Assembly (NCBI GenBank): GCA_016720745.1
Contig: JADKKA010000022.1
Location: forward strand, 1,054,001 to 1,118,000
DNA: 64,000 nt
DNA from: Chitinophagaceae bacterium
Lineage (GTDB): Bacteria; Bacteroidota; Bacteroidia; Chitinophagales; Chitinophagaceae
Direction: 5' to 3'
Shown here: positions 26,460-35,220 of the stretch, in pieces
Layout: each line of letters begins with the position of its first letter
Numbering within the stretch: the first letter of the stretch is position 1
Translations under genes and position numbers: made by a program
The notes under the pieces: model-generated
Told to the model about the DNA's origin: nothing
Databases searched by the model: none
Seen by the model: the letters and a program-made list of their open reading frames with translations, nothing else

Positions 26460-27401
26460 TTAATGAAGTCCTTTTGCTCCCAGGTACCGCTCTGCATCGA
26501 GGGCCGCCATACAACCGCTTCCGGCGGCGGTAACTGCCTGTCTGTAGATTTTATCCTGTACGTCTCCGGCTGCAAAAACCCCTTCTATATTGGTTCTGGA
26601 AGAACCCGGAGTGGTTTTGATATAGCCTGCTTCGTCCATATCGATCTGTCCCTGGAAAATAGCTGAATTAGGCTGGTGACCAATGGCTACAAAGAAACCG
26701 CTGACCGGGATTTCCTGTTTTTCTCCGGTCTTGTTATTCTTGATCCGGACGGCATTCACGGTTTTTTCACCCAATACTTCATCGGTTTCCGAATTCCAGT
26801 AAACCTGAATATTGGGAGTATTGATGACGCGGTCCTGCATTACTTTACTGGCACGCATGGCTTCTTTCCTGACAATCATATGCACTTTGGTGCAAAGCTT
26901 GGAAAGATAGAGTGCTTCTTCAGCAGCGGTATCTCCTGCCCCAACAATGGCCACTTCTTTCCCACGAAAGAAAAAACCATCACATACCGCGCAGGCACTG
27001 ACGCCAAAACCGTTTAGTCTTTGTTCACTTTCCAGTCCCAGCCATTTGGCCGAGGCACCTGTGGCGATGATCACTGCATCTGCTTCCAGCCATTTCTCTT
27101 CATCAATTTCTACTTTGAATGGATGTTGAGCGAAGTCCACTTTTGTGGCCAGTCCGTACCGGATATCTGCCCCCATGCGGGTGGCCTGCTTTTCAAAATG
27201 CAGCATCATTTCAGGGCCTTGTACGCCGTCTGCATAACCTGGGTAGTTCTCCACTTCGGTAGTAATAGTGAGCTGACCTCCGGGTTGAATACCCTGGTAT
27301 AAAACGGGTTTAAGATTAGCTCTGGCGGCATAAATCGCTGCGGTATATCCGGCCGGGCCTGATCCGATGATCAGGCAACTGATCCTTTCTATGGCATCCA
27401 T
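26460..27401 (-). CDS. trxB: thioredoxin-disulfide reductase
   Basis: The 313-residue protein has the N-terminal FAD motif (LIIGSGPAGYTAAIYAARA), a central NADPH motif (VAIVGAGDTAAEEALYL) and the redox-active CAVC at Cys137 and Cys140. The closing FAD motif is GVFAAGDVQDKIYRQ. It passes electrons from NADPH to thioredoxin in the cytoplasm. No thioredoxin gene is adjacent. Confidence 0.97.
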   Translation of the reverse strand: MDAIERISCLIIGSGPAGYTAAIYAARANLKPVLYQGIQPGGQLTITTEVENYPGYADGVQGPEMMLHFEKQATRMGADIRYGLATKVDFAQHPFKVEIDEEKWLEADAVIIATGASAKWLGLESEQRLNGFGVSACAVCDGFFFRGKEVAIVGAGDTAAEEALYLSKLCTKVHMIVRKEAMRASKVMQDRVINTPNIQVYWNSETDEVLGEKTVNAVRIKNNKTGEKQEIPVSGFFVAIGHQPNSAIFQGQIDMDEAGYIKTTPGSSRTNIEGVFAAGDVQDKIYRQAVTAAGSGCMAALDAERYLGAKGLH

Positions 27402-27505
27402 GATTTCACTGTTTATTAATCGGTAAAATTACAACAAATGCAGGTTCATATTCGTCTGCTGCATGACCTTTGGCAGGCTGTGTACAAGTCAGTAAGAAAA
27501 GTGTA

Positions 27506-28396
27506 TTACCGCGGGATGATGAGGGTTCTGTAATTGGCGCCATATCCTCCGAAATAACCCAGTGCGCCACCGTTGATATTGCTAATTACTCTTGTGGGAG
27601 TGGAAAAGGGGTTCCCCACACTCACATAATTGAATTCCATGGTGCGCCAGAAGTCATAAGTGGCTTTATCGATATTACAAAGCTTCAGCACGACCGTATC
27701 TCCTTTATTAAATAATGAATATCCTTCACTGGCAGATTCAGTATTGCGGTCAATGCCTCTGTCAACCTGGATTTCGTAAGTCGTGCCATCAATAATCTGG
27801 TCATCAAAAACAGAATTCAGCCCCGGATAGAATGGCTCCCGGTTTCTTTTGGTGAAGTACCGGACATAGTCGCCAAATCCGGGCCTGTCGTAGGCCCTGA
27901 GCATTAAGGACACTTTATTAGAATCATTGCCCGGAGGGGCTTGTTTCCAAAACAGGGCATCGATCCGTCGGGTGGTGTCAGGAATATTGGTGCTGGCGGT
28001 ATATTCTTTTCCATCTGCCAGTATCCGGAGGGTATATGATTTACCGAGTTCACCGTTGAAAATAGTAGCCGGACTGGAAGGATCTGCCGAATAATAATAA
28101 AAATTGTATCCGCCGGGAACCGGGATACTGTATTCTTTTAACTGGTGGGTACGGGTACCATTAGAAATAAAAACCTGTGCATTCCGTACAAAATTGGCGG
28201 ATAAGGTAGCGGGATCGATCCGGGAAAAGAACCCTACACTTTTAGACAAATAGACAATCGGTGCCTGTCCGTTTTCAATGGAGGCTTCCACTACCAGCTT
28301 GGGTGCTGTGTCATTGAGGTCAAAATTGACATCTCTTTCGCAGCTGCTGAGCAGGAATGCTAAAAAGGAAATGGAGACAAGGAGTTTTGTTTTCAT
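27506..28396 (-). CDS. DUF4249 family lipoprotein
   Basis: The 296-residue protein has lipobox LSSCERDV with Cys near residue 19. It reads as a typical DUF4249 protein: KLVVEASIENGQAPIVYLSKS, SYTLRILADGKEYTASTNIP, and a DTVVLKLCNIDKATYDFWRT near the C-terminus. In other Bacteroidota these lipoproteins are often next to SusC/TonB-dependent receptors; no such receptor is adjacent here, so this one is an orphan. The role is unknown. It lies 60 bases after the rpoD terminator. Confidence 0.9.
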   Translation of the reverse strand: MKTKLLVSISFLAFLLSSCERDVNFDLNDTAPKLVVEASIENGQAPIVYLSKSVGFFSRIDPATLSANFVRNAQVFISNGTRTHQLKEYSIPVPGGYNFYYYSADPSSPATIFNGELGKSYTLRILADGKEYTASTNIPDTTRRIDALFWKQAPPGNDSNKVSLMLRAYDRPGFGDYVRYFTKRNREPFYPGLNSVFDDQIIDGTTYEIQVDRGIDRNTESASEGYSLFNKGDTVVLKLCNIDKATYDFWRTMEFNYVSVGNPFSTPTRVISNINGGALGYFGGYGANYRTLIIPR

Positions 28397-28446
28397 GTAC
28401 CTGACAAAATTAACAGCCCCTGCTGAGAATTGTTCTTTGTCCCTGT

Positions 28447-28482
28447 TAAAAAAATATCCCGGTCAGTTTGCACTAACCGGGA
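28447..28482 (-). terminator. rho-independent terminator after rpoD
   Basis: On the minus strand, TCCCGGT pairs with ACCGGGA across a 12-base loop, followed by ATATTTTTTT. It lies 30 bases downstream of the rpoD stop. Confidence 0.75.
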
Positions 28483-28512
28483 CTATTACATACTAACACA
28501 TCTTTTCGGGAA

Positions 28513-29388
28513 TTAACCCAGGTAAGCTTTCAGTGCACTGCTGTACCTGGCTTTCTGGAGACGTTTGATTGCCCTTTCCTTGATCTGGCGGATACGTTCC
28601 TTGGTCAGGTCGTACTTCTGTCCGATCTGCTCAATGGTTACACCGTTTTCTCCATCCAGTCCGAAATAAGCGTTCACGATTTCAGCTTCCCGGGGGCTGA
28701 GGGATTTCAGTACCCGGCGGATCTCGTTACGAAGTGAATCCTTCATTACATCATCATCCGTGTCATCGCTGCCTTCCAGCAGGTCACCCATGGCTACATC
28801 TTCGGCTTCGTGCACGGGTGCATCCAGCGAAGTGTGACGGGTATTGCTTTGGAAGATGTTGTTGATCTCGGTTTCACTCATTTCCAGCAATTCAGCGAGC
28901 TCTTCGGTTGAAGGCTCCCTTTCATGTTCCTGTTCAAAAGCCATGTAGGCCTTGTTGGCCTTGTTATAGGTGCCAATTTTGTTTTGAGGCAGGCGGACTA
29001 ATCTGCCCTGCTCTGCCAACGCCTGCAGGATGGACTGGCGAATCCACCATACCGCGTAAGAGATGAATTTGAAACCTTTGGTTTCGTCAAAGCGTTGAGC
29101 CGCTTTAATCAAGCCGAGGTTACCCTCGTTAATCAAATCACTTAGAGACAGACCCTGATGTTGGTATTGCTTGGCCACAGATACCACGAAACGGAGGTTG
29201 GCTTGCACCAATTTGTCCAGTGCGCGCTGAGAATCAACAGGATTCCGATTGAACATTTTGATCCTTTGAGCCAGTGTTGTTTCCTCTTCCGGCGTGATCA
29301 TGGGGATCTTCGAAATTTCCTGTAAATACTTTTCAACGGCCTGGGAATCCCTGTTCGTGATCTGGGTAGCAATTTTGAGCTGCCGCAT
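28513..29388 (-). CDS. rpoD: primary RNA polymerase sigma factor (short Bacteroidota RpoD/SigA)
   Basis: The 291-residue protein contains sigma region 1.2 (YLQEISKIPMITPEEETTLAQRI), region 2 (NLRFVVSVAKQYQHQGLSLSDL, FKFISYAVWWIRQSILQAL), region 3, and region 4 with a helix-turn-helix (VTIEQIGQKYDLTKERIRQIKERA). It lacks the long N-terminal region 1.1 of proteobacterial sigma-70, as is usual in Bacteroidota. It directs transcription from TTTG/TAnnTTTG promoters. It stands as a single gene with its own terminator. Confidence 0.96.
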   Translation of the reverse strand: MRQLKIATQITNRDSQAVEKYLQEISKIPMITPEEETTLAQRIKMFNRNPVDSQRALDKLVQANLRFVVSVAKQYQHQGLSLSDLINEGNLGLIKAAQRFDETKGFKFISYAVWWIRQSILQALAEQGRLVRLPQNKIGTYNKANKAYMAFEQEHEREPSTEELAELLEMSETEINNIFQSNTRHTSLDAPVHEAEDVAMGDLLEGSDDTDDDVMKDSLRNEIRRVLKSLSPREAEIVNAYFGLDGENGVTIEQIGQKYDLTKERIRQIKERAIKRLQKARYSSALKAYLG

Positions 29389-29616
29389 AACTTAAGAAAT
29401 TTAAACGTAAACGAAATAAAGACAGTCTTTGTTTGCTAATCGATGCAAACGGATAGTTAATTGCAATAAATTGAATTTCACCGTCCGGGACTATCTGCAA
29501 AAATACCTATAAATCGCCGGATCTCATAGCAATTGGAAGTAAAAATTACCAACAGTTCACCCACAGGCAATTCGGAGTGCTGATTTTTGGAGGTATGGTC
29601 TTATTTATATGACTGT

Positions 29617-30786
29617 TCAGACGCCTTTAATTTTCGCTTTTTTGGCTTTTTGTGTAAGGTAAATCCAGATACCAATACCGGAAAGCAGGAGCAGACTGGA
29701 GATTACTTCTGCCTGGGTAGGATTGAATCCCAGGAAGCTCATTTTGTTATTCACGCGGATTTTTTCCACCAAAAAACGCTCTAAACCATTGAATATTAGG
29801 TATAAAGCAAATATAGTACCCGGAACTTTCAGTTTCTTCCTCAAAGACCAGAGGATCAGGAACAAAATAAGGCAGGCAATTACTTCATATAACGGTGTTG
29901 GATAGACGCCAAATTCGAGCTGGTTGCAATACTTAATATCAGTACAGCCCGGAATTGGAATACCGGATTCATTCACATTGTGTGGAAATCGGTAGGACCA
30001 CATCCAATCGGGCAGAAAACCGGGTTTTTGGGCCAGGTCACTCCGGATACCCCAGTCGCCATCCCCTGCCACCTGGCAACCGATCCGGCCGATAGAATAC
30101 CCGATCATCAGGGCCGGAGCTGCCGAATCATTCAGGTGCCAGAAACCGATTTTATACTTTCTGGCATAAATCCAGATAGCGAGGGCCGCACAAATCAGCC
30201 CGCCATACATGGTCAATCCGGAGGGTGAAAACAGGTAGGATTTGGGATCCTGCAGGAAGCCGCTCCAGTTTTCGAAAATATCAAAGAGTTTGGCTCCCAA
30301 AAGTCCGAATACAAGGGCCAGGATAGTGATCTCTCCTACCCTGTCATGAGGCCATATCCGTACCGTTCTTTTTTCCGGTTTATCCAGTTTGAATTTATTC
30401 TTATCCCACCACTTTAAACCCGCGAATAGCAGACCGAGGATGATACCTGCCGGCCAGCTGCCCAGCGTAGAAAAAATAAATGCCTGTGGATCCTGTGTGG
30501 CTGACCTTTCCAGGAAGAACATGGCCAGAATTTTATAGCCCAGCAGGAAGCCGAGTAAGAAATTGAGGGCCAACTCCCAGATGGTAGCGGGCTCGCCTAC
30601 CATGATCTGCATTTCTGTGGGATGCAGCAGGCCCTGTTTGCTTTTTCGCTTCAGTTCATTGGCCAGCACGATGGCCGACACTATAAAAGCGATGGCAACG
30701 AAAAACCCGAATGTATTTACTACCCGAAGTCCCTCTATTTCAATTCCAAAAAGGTCCCTGAAGGCATAATATAAATTAGGATACAT
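29617..30786 (-). CDS. lgt: prolipoprotein diacylglyceryl transferase
   Basis: The 389-residue protein is an inner-membrane enzyme with at least seven helices. The Lgt signature is present in variant form as IGYSIGRIGCQVAGDGDWG (the usual motif is GRIGNFINGE-type with the conserved Arg). PSGLTMYGGLICAALAIW and YPTPLYEVIACLILFLILW are other conserved segments. It transfers diacylglyceryl to lipobox Cys, which fits the many lipoproteins encoded in this window. It is longer than proteobacterial Lgt, mainly by an insert after the third helix (LDKPEKRTVRIWPHDRVGE). Confidence 0.94.
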   Translation of the reverse strand: MYPNLYYAFRDLFGIEIEGLRVVNTFGFFVAIAFIVSAIVLANELKRKSKQGLLHPTEMQIMVGEPATIWELALNFLLGFLLGYKILAMFFLERSATQDPQAFIFSTLGSWPAGIILGLLFAGLKWWDKNKFKLDKPEKRTVRIWPHDRVGEITILALVFGLLGAKLFDIFENWSGFLQDPKSYLFSPSGLTMYGGLICAALAIWIYARKYKIGFWHLNDSAAPALMIGYSIGRIGCQVAGDGDWGIRSDLAQKPGFLPDWMWSYRFPHNVNESGIPIPGCTDIKYCNQLEFGVYPTPLYEVIACLILFLILWSLRKKLKVPGTIFALYLIFNGLERFLVEKIRVNNKMSFLGFNPTQAEVISSLLLLSGIGIWIYLTQKAKKAKIKGV

Positions 30787-30856
30787 GGTTATTATTAATG
30801 AGGGCGAATATACGGAAGAAACCTGCTGTTCTGCCGAAGCTTACTCATACGGTAAT

Positions 30857-30879
30857 AAAAAACCGGGTATGGAACCCGG
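30857..30879 (-). terminator. terminator after bacilliredoxin gene
   Basis: The six-base stem CCGGGT/ACCCGG with a five-base loop is followed on the minus strand by GGTTTTTTATT, 33 bases past the stop at 30912. Confidence 0.75.
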
Positions 30880-30911
30880 ATTTACGTTTTTCAGTATGTT
30901 GACCCAGTCTT

Positions 30912-31328
30912 TTAGTTACAATGCTGATCAAAAGCGCCGATCAGGTTCTGTGCAATCATCTGAGCTGGTCTTCCTTCAATCTGGTGTCTTTCGATAAAAT
31001 GTACCAACTGTCCGTTTTTAAAGAGGGCAATGGCAGGTGAAGAAGGTGGATAAGGAAGCAGGTGCTGACGAAGGGTTTTGATGGCATCGATATCGAAACC
31101 GGCAAAACTGGTGGTCAGGAAATCAGGCTTTTTACCGGCATTGGCTACTGCCATCAGTACACCCGGACGGGCAGTACCTGCTGAACAACCGCAAACAGAA
31201 TTAATCATCACCAGTGTGGTGCCTTCTTTAGAGAGTTGTGATTCTACTTCAGTAGCACTGAGGAGTTCGGTAAAACCGTTATCGGTCAGTTCCTCCTTCA
31301 TGGGTATTACTATTTCTTCAGGATACAT
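30912..31328 (-). CDS. bacilliredoxin, BrxA/BrxB (YphP) family
   Basis: The 138-residue protein has the redox motif Cys46-Gly-Cys48 in INSVCGCSAGTARPG, plus the family pattern PPSSPAIALFKNGQLVHFIERHQIEGR. In Bacillus these proteins remove bacillithiol from modified proteins; in Bacteroidota, which may also use bacillithiol, the same function is inferred. It is thioredoxin-fold and cytoplasmic. It is transcribed alone; the downstream terminator is seen. Confidence 0.94.
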   Translation of the reverse strand: MYPEEIVIPMKEELTDNGFTELLSATEVESQLSKEGTTLVMINSVCGCSAGTARPGVLMAVANAGKKPDFLTTSFAGFDIDAIKTLRQHLLPYPPSSPAIALFKNGQLVHFIERHQIEGRPAQMIAQNLIGAFDQHCN

Positions 31329-31553
31329 AACTGTTTTTTGTTTTTATGAACAGCAAAGCTACAGGATTTGTACGCAAGGCGTAAAGAAAGAAGGTCAGGC
31401 TTGAAATTATGGCAGCAAATTTTTCCTTTTTCGGAAATTCTGTCCGGGGAAAAGACCCTGATACGCCAAAATGCTAGCTAAAAAGCAGGTGGAACAGGGT
31501 TTGAGAGATGATAAGGAAATCAAAAAATTACAAACAACAAAAACTAAATAACC

Positions 31554-32000
31554 ATGACAAACGTAAAGTTTAACAGCAGACCATTTGAAGGAACACTGAA
31601 CAGTCTTGTAGATAACCTGTTCACAGAACTGCCGGTATTGTTCAGGCAAAATTTTGACGAAACCGTGACGAAGGGATCGGTACCAGTCAACGTCAAAGAA
31701 TCGGAGAAAGGATATGAAATGGAATTTGTGGCACCTGGTTTTTCAAAGGAAGATTTCAAAGTAAGTGTGGAAAGGAATTTGCTTACTGTAAGTACAGAAC
31801 GGAAGGATGAGAATAATCAGGAGCCAAAAAAACAGATCCGAAGGGAGTACAGCTATCGTTCTTTTAAGAGAACTTTCACACTGGATGAAAAAATTGATGC
31901 AACGAATATCAGTGCCAGCTACATCAATGGAGTACTGATATTAAACCTTCCCCGTAAAGCGGAAGTCAAAGCATCAGCCACCGAAATAAAGATTAATTAA
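31554..32000 (+). CDS. Hsp20/alpha-crystallin small heat-shock protein
   Basis: The 148-residue protein has a central alpha-crystallin domain at about 45-140 (VPVNVKESEKGYEMEFVAPGFSKEDFKV, RRESYSYRSFKRTF-like) and the characteristic INGVLILNLPRK (variant of AxxxGVLxxxxPK). A C-terminal ATEIKIN tail plays the IxI role only loosely. It is an ATP-independent holdase that binds unfolding proteins. Its own promoter was not recognised; a strong terminator follows. Confidence 0.95.
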   Translation: MTNVKFNSRPFEGTLNSLVDNLFTELPVLFRQNFDETVTKGSVPVNVKESEKGYEMEFVAPGFSKEDFKVSVERNLLTVSTERKDENNQEPKKQIRREYSYRSFKRTFTLDEKIDATNISASYINGVLILNLPRKAEVKASATEIKIN

Positions 32001-32043
32001 GTTCGACTATAAAAATTTTCTCATAAGCAGTTGGTTTTGGTTT

Positions 32044-32073
32044 AAACCCTCCGTTTCCACGGAGGGTTTTTTT
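32044..32073 (+). terminator. rho-independent terminator after hsp20
   Basis: The eleven-base stem AAACCCTCCGT/ACGGAGGGTTT with a four-base loop is followed by T-rich sequence (eight further T with the stem), 44 bases after the stop. Confidence 0.9.
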
Positions 32074-32079
32074 TGCAAG

Positions 32080-32250
32080 AGGATTGGGTATTGGGAATTG
32101 GGTATTAGATATTAGGATATTTAGATATTGCTTCGCCAGCCGTAGCGGAAGCAGGAGATATTAAGTGCTAAGAAGCGGACTGTTGACTGTTGGCTGTAGA
32201 CTGTAGAGACTGCTGTTGACTGTTGACTGTTGGCTGCTGACTGTCGACTG
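32080..32250. repeat. low-complexity intergenic region with tandem GACTGTTG units
   Basis: Three parts are visible. First, a run of GGGTATT/GGGAATT/TATTAGATATT phrases lies at 32080-32129. Then a small inverted repeat, GCTTC...GAAGC, follows at 32130-32152 with a loop similar to one in rnpB. Last is a 73-base stretch made of GACTGTTG-type units, in which a 19-base phrase recurs exactly at 32178 and 32218. It lies between convergent hsp20 and the SnoaL-like gene and is not coding. Confidence 0.75.
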
Positions 32251-32257
32251 CTTACTT

Positions 32258-32710
32258 CTACAGGCATCCAGCTTTTCTTCTTGTATCAATAATATACTGG
32301 ATCTTCCAGATGCCGTTGAAACGGACCAACTGAAAAGAATTCACTCCGCAATGGCTGAATTGTCCATTATAATAAAAGCTGTAGGGGGTCCAGGCAATGG
32401 CCAGTGGACCATCTATTTTTACGGTTTCGAATCTGATCCGCTCATCCAGTGAACCCGGTGCAGCCTTACTGATCTGGTCAATAAATCCTGCCGGGCTTTC
32501 CGTTCTCACTACCATGGCTCCTTCTTTATTCCTGGCAATTGATTGAAAAACGATACTGTCTGAAAAGCAGTTTTTAAGACTGGCCCCATCTGCATTCTTC
32601 ATGGCGGCAAACATATTATTGATGACTGTCTTAACCGAGTCTTCGGCCGACTGTGCTGCAGCGGTCATTCCATATCCCCATACTGTTAATACTATGAAAA
32701 AGTATCTCAT
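32258..32710 (-). CDS. exported SnoaL/NTF2-like (putative lumazine-binding type) protein
   Basis: The start at 32710 opens a signal peptide (MRYFFIVLTVWGYGMTAAAQ); the longer frame from 32752 adds 14 residues before it. The mature 130 residues follow the cone-shaped SnoaL/NTF2-like pattern (VINNMFAAMKNADGASLKNCF, GPLAIAWTPYSFYYNGQFSHCG, FQLVRFNGIWKIQYIIDTR). Bacteroidota proteins of this type are usually exported and uncharacterised. Ligand is unknown. It is divergent from the small lipoprotein starting at 32792. Confidence 0.85.
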   Translation of the reverse strand: MRYFFIVLTVWGYGMTAAAQSAEDSVKTVINNMFAAMKNADGASLKNCFSDSIVFQSIARNKEGAMVVRTESPAGFIDQISKAAPGSLDERIRFETVKIDGPLAIAWTPYSFYYNGQFSHCGVNSFQLVRFNGIWKIQYIIDTRRKAGCL

Positions 32711-32791
32711 AAAAAAGCATTTTAAGAGTTTGTGGCAAATGAATTGAATCAATCCAACGTTGAATCAGTAACTAAAATAAATCCTTCAGCC

Positions 32792-33220
32792 ATGCAAACA
32801 ATAAGATTATTACAAGCGGCAGTTCTGATGCTGTTGGTGGCCGTAGCGGCCAGCTGTGCTTCTACAAAAGCATATACCGCAAAAATATTTGCACCGAGGG
32901 TTCCGCTGCCGGTTGACAGTTCTGCCACGGCACTCCGCTTCTTTGAAACGGAGGATCCGGCAGTATCCACGGCTGACTGGGTATCTACTGATGTTATTAT
33001 GGGCAGGGACAGTTCCGGAAACAGTTCTGTATTGGATCAATTTGCCAAAACCTATCCCCCGCAGACAGTATCAACAGCTGTTGTTTTGAAGAAAGATTCA
33101 GCATCAGTTGTTAAAGAAGATAAAACACCGGTTATAGTCAAATCAGTTGCACCGGAAGAAACAACCCCAAGGGCAGTGAGCATGAATGGCACGAGGCTGA
33201 AGAAAACCCGAACGGAGTAA
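32792..33220 (+). CDS. small hypothetical lipoprotein
   Basis: The start is taken at ATG 32792 (MQTIRLLQAAVLMLLVAVAASC), which gives a clean lipoprotein signal with Cys at residue 22; a frame from 32732 would add 20 residues overlapping the divergent gene. The mature part is short (about 120 residues), low in structure cues and rich in Ser/Thr/Val/Lys. Its end is basic (NGTRLKKTRTE). Function is unknown. It precedes another small lipoprotein on the same strand by 45 bases. Confidence 0.65.
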   Translation: MQTIRLLQAAVLMLLVAVAASCASTKAYTAKIFAPRVPLPVDSSATALRFFETEDPAVSTADWVSTDVIMGRDSSGNSSVLDQFAKTYPPQTVSTAVVLKKDSASVVKEDKTPVIVKSVAPEETTPRAVSMNGTRLKKTRTE

Positions 33221-33265
33221 ACAACCCATTTTGGATAAACCACATCTATCACTAAATAAACAGCC

Positions 33266-33652
33266 ATGAAACGGACATTTATGCTCTCCTTTGCGGCGGT
33301 TAGCGTCGCATTATTATTACTGAGTTCCTGTCAGCCCAGCAGGGTTTGGGCAACCAAAAAGAAAAAGAAGGAAGACAAGGAATACCGCGAGCGGGAAGTA
33401 TACCGCCAGCCGGCACCAGCTCCGTCGCAGCGGTACTATGCCAGTGCCTCCCTTGTGATTTCTCCTTCTCCCGGATTTGTTATGAAACAACATCCTTCCA
33501 ATGGCCGGTATTATCACCGCAATCAGGCGGGATACCTTTACTGGAAGGGCTATGATAACCGGTTTTATATTGATGCTTCTTACCTGAAGCGTCTCCGGTA
33601 CAGCAATTGGGAATACGATGAGTGGAAAAAATACAGCCGGCAAAGCCGGTAA
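33266..33652 (+). CDS. small basic lipoprotein
   Basis: The 128-residue protein has a lipobox (LLLLSSC). A very basic segment (KKKKKEDKEYREREVYRQ) and a Pro/Ala/Ser linker follow. The C-terminal 65 residues are rich in Tyr, Trp and Arg (HPSNGRYYHRNQAGYLYWKG), with the look of a small surface-exposed domain. No family is recognised. It is followed by a strong terminator and probably co-transcribed with the lipoprotein upstream. Confidence 0.7.
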   Translation: MKRTFMLSFAAVSVALLLLSSCQPSRVWATKKKKKEDKEYREREVYRQPAPAPSQRYYASASLVISPSPGFVMKQHPSNGRYYHRNQAGYLYWKGYDNRFYIDASYLKRLRYSNWEYDEWKKYSRQSR

Positions 33653-33657
33653 AACAG

Positions 33658-33685
33658 AAGCCCCGCCAAAAGCGGGGCTTTGTTT
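33658..33685 (+). terminator. rho-independent terminator after small lipoprotein
   Basis: The nine-base stem AAGCCCCGC/GCGGGGCTT with a five-base loop is followed by TGTTTT, six bases after the stop. Confidence 0.85.
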
Positions 33686-33709
33686 TAAGCAGCAGTTATT
33701 ATCGCGACC

Positions 33710-35110
33710 TCATTTATAGCCCAGTATCTTGAGCATACTCTGGGCAGTTTGTTGTTTGGCATAAATCCAATCCGTGAGTTTCCCATTCTTATCATGTCCC
33801 ACAATCACGTGTTTGGGTGAAGGTATCAGACAGTGTTTGATTCCCCCGTACCCGCTGATCTGATCCTGGTAGGCGCCGGTATGAAAGAAGCCGACATAGA
33901 GCGGTTCCTTATCCCCATTCACTTTGGGAAGGAACACTTCATTGATATGTTCCTCGGAGTCATAGTAGTCGTGGCTATCGCAGGTAATTCCACCCAGCAC
34001 CACCCTTTGGTGATCCGAATCCCATTTATTAACCGGTAACATCAGGAATTTTTCCCCAATCCCCCAGGTATCCGGTAAAGTGGTAATAAAGGAGGAATCG
34101 ATCATGTACCAGGTTTCGCGGTCATTCTGCACTTTTTCCGCTATCACGCTATAGATATGTGCCATGCTTTCCCCAACTGTATAGCTGCCGAATTCGGTAA
34201 AGATATTGGGCATGGGTACTTTGGCCTTTTTACAGGCGGTCTTGATATTCCGTACAATTTCATTGATCATGAACTGATAGTCATAATCAAATCCAAGGGA
34301 ATGTTTAATGGGGAATCCACCTCCGATATTGATGGAGTCCAGTTCAGGACAGATCTTCTTTAGCTGGCAATAGAGGTTGATGACTTTATTCAATTCACTC
34401 CAGTAGTAAATATCATCTTTGATACCCTTGTTCAGAAAAATATGGAGCATTTTCAGCTGGAACTTGCTTTCATATCCTTCGATCCGGTCTACATAAAACT
34501 CAAGGATATCCTTGGCCCTGATTCCCAAACGGGAAGTATAGAAAGGAAAATTGGGTTCTTCTTCAGCTGCTACCCTGATACCGAGTTTAAATGGCACTTT
34601 AACGGTCTGGGCATAATCGCGCAGTTCTTCTTTATTATCCAGTACCGGGATCACATTATGAAATCCCGAATTCAGTAAACCGGCAATCCGGCGGGTATAG
34701 CCTTTTTGCTTGAAGCCATTACAGATGATATGGGTATCCTTGGTAATCTTCTTTTTCGCATAGAGTTTTTTAATGATCTCAATATCGTATGCGTAGGAAG
34801 TTTCCAGGTGAATTTCATTTTTCAGAGCCTCTTCCACCACAAAGCTGAAATGCGAACTCTTGGTACAGTAGCAGTAGAAATATTTGCCTTCGTATTTGTG
34901 TCGCTTGAAAGCTGCCGCGAACATGCTTTTAGCTTTTTTGATCTGCATGCCGATCTTGGGCAGGTAGGTCAGCTTCATTGGCGTGCCATACTTGGCGATC
35001 AGGGCTTTCAGGTCCAATCCGTTAAAATAAAGATTGCCATCTTTTACATCGATCCCTTCCTGCGGAAAGTTAAAAGTTTGTTTTACGAGATCCAGGTATG
35101 AATTGGTCAT
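33710..35110 (-). CDS. fold-type III PLP decarboxylase, arginine decarboxylase-like
   Basis: The 466-residue protein belongs to the alanine racemase-like PLP fold. The PLP lysine is probably in YFYCYCTKSSHFSFV near residue 83. A GGGF motif (INIGGGFPIKHSLG) binds phosphate, and a C-terminal YDSEEHINEVFLPK/GFFHTGAYQDQ supplies the conserved Tyr-bearing segment. Bacteroidota proteins of this size are commonly annotated as arginine decarboxylase, feeding polyamine synthesis via agmatine; I cannot exclude ornithine or diaminopimelate-type substrates. No agmatinase gene is nearby. Confidence 0.85.
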   Translation of the reverse strand: MTNSYLDLVKQTFNFPQEGIDVKDGNLYFNGLDLKALIAKYGTPMKLTYLPKIGMQIKKAKSMFAAAFKRHKYEGKYFYCYCTKSSHFSFVVEEALKNEIHLETSYAYDIEIIKKLYAKKKITKDTHIICNGFKQKGYTRRIAGLLNSGFHNVIPVLDNKEELRDYAQTVKVPFKLGIRVAAEEEPNFPFYTSRLGIRAKDILEFYVDRIEGYESKFQLKMLHIFLNKGIKDDIYYWSELNKVINLYCQLKKICPELDSINIGGGFPIKHSLGFDYDYQFMINEIVRNIKTACKKAKVPMPNIFTEFGSYTVGESMAHIYSVIAEKVQNDRETWYMIDSSFITTLPDTWGIGEKFLMLPVNKWDSDHQRVVLGGITCDSHDYYDSEEHINEVFLPKVNGDKEPLYVGFFHTGAYQDQISGYGGIKHCLIPSPKHVIVGHDKNGKLTDWIYAKQQTAQSMLKILGYK

Positions 35111-35220
35111 GTGTCGGAAACGGGTTAGTCCGGGGGACTTTTTGGGTGCAATAAACTTTTTTGCCGGGACAAAAGTAAAAGTTTGTTGTAATCAGGAGGC
35201 AAAAACTTTCCCTCCCCCAC

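Noticed and set aside
32080..32250. CRISPR array
   Set aside because: Units are short, irregular and lack spacer-like unique sequence; no cas genes are nearby.
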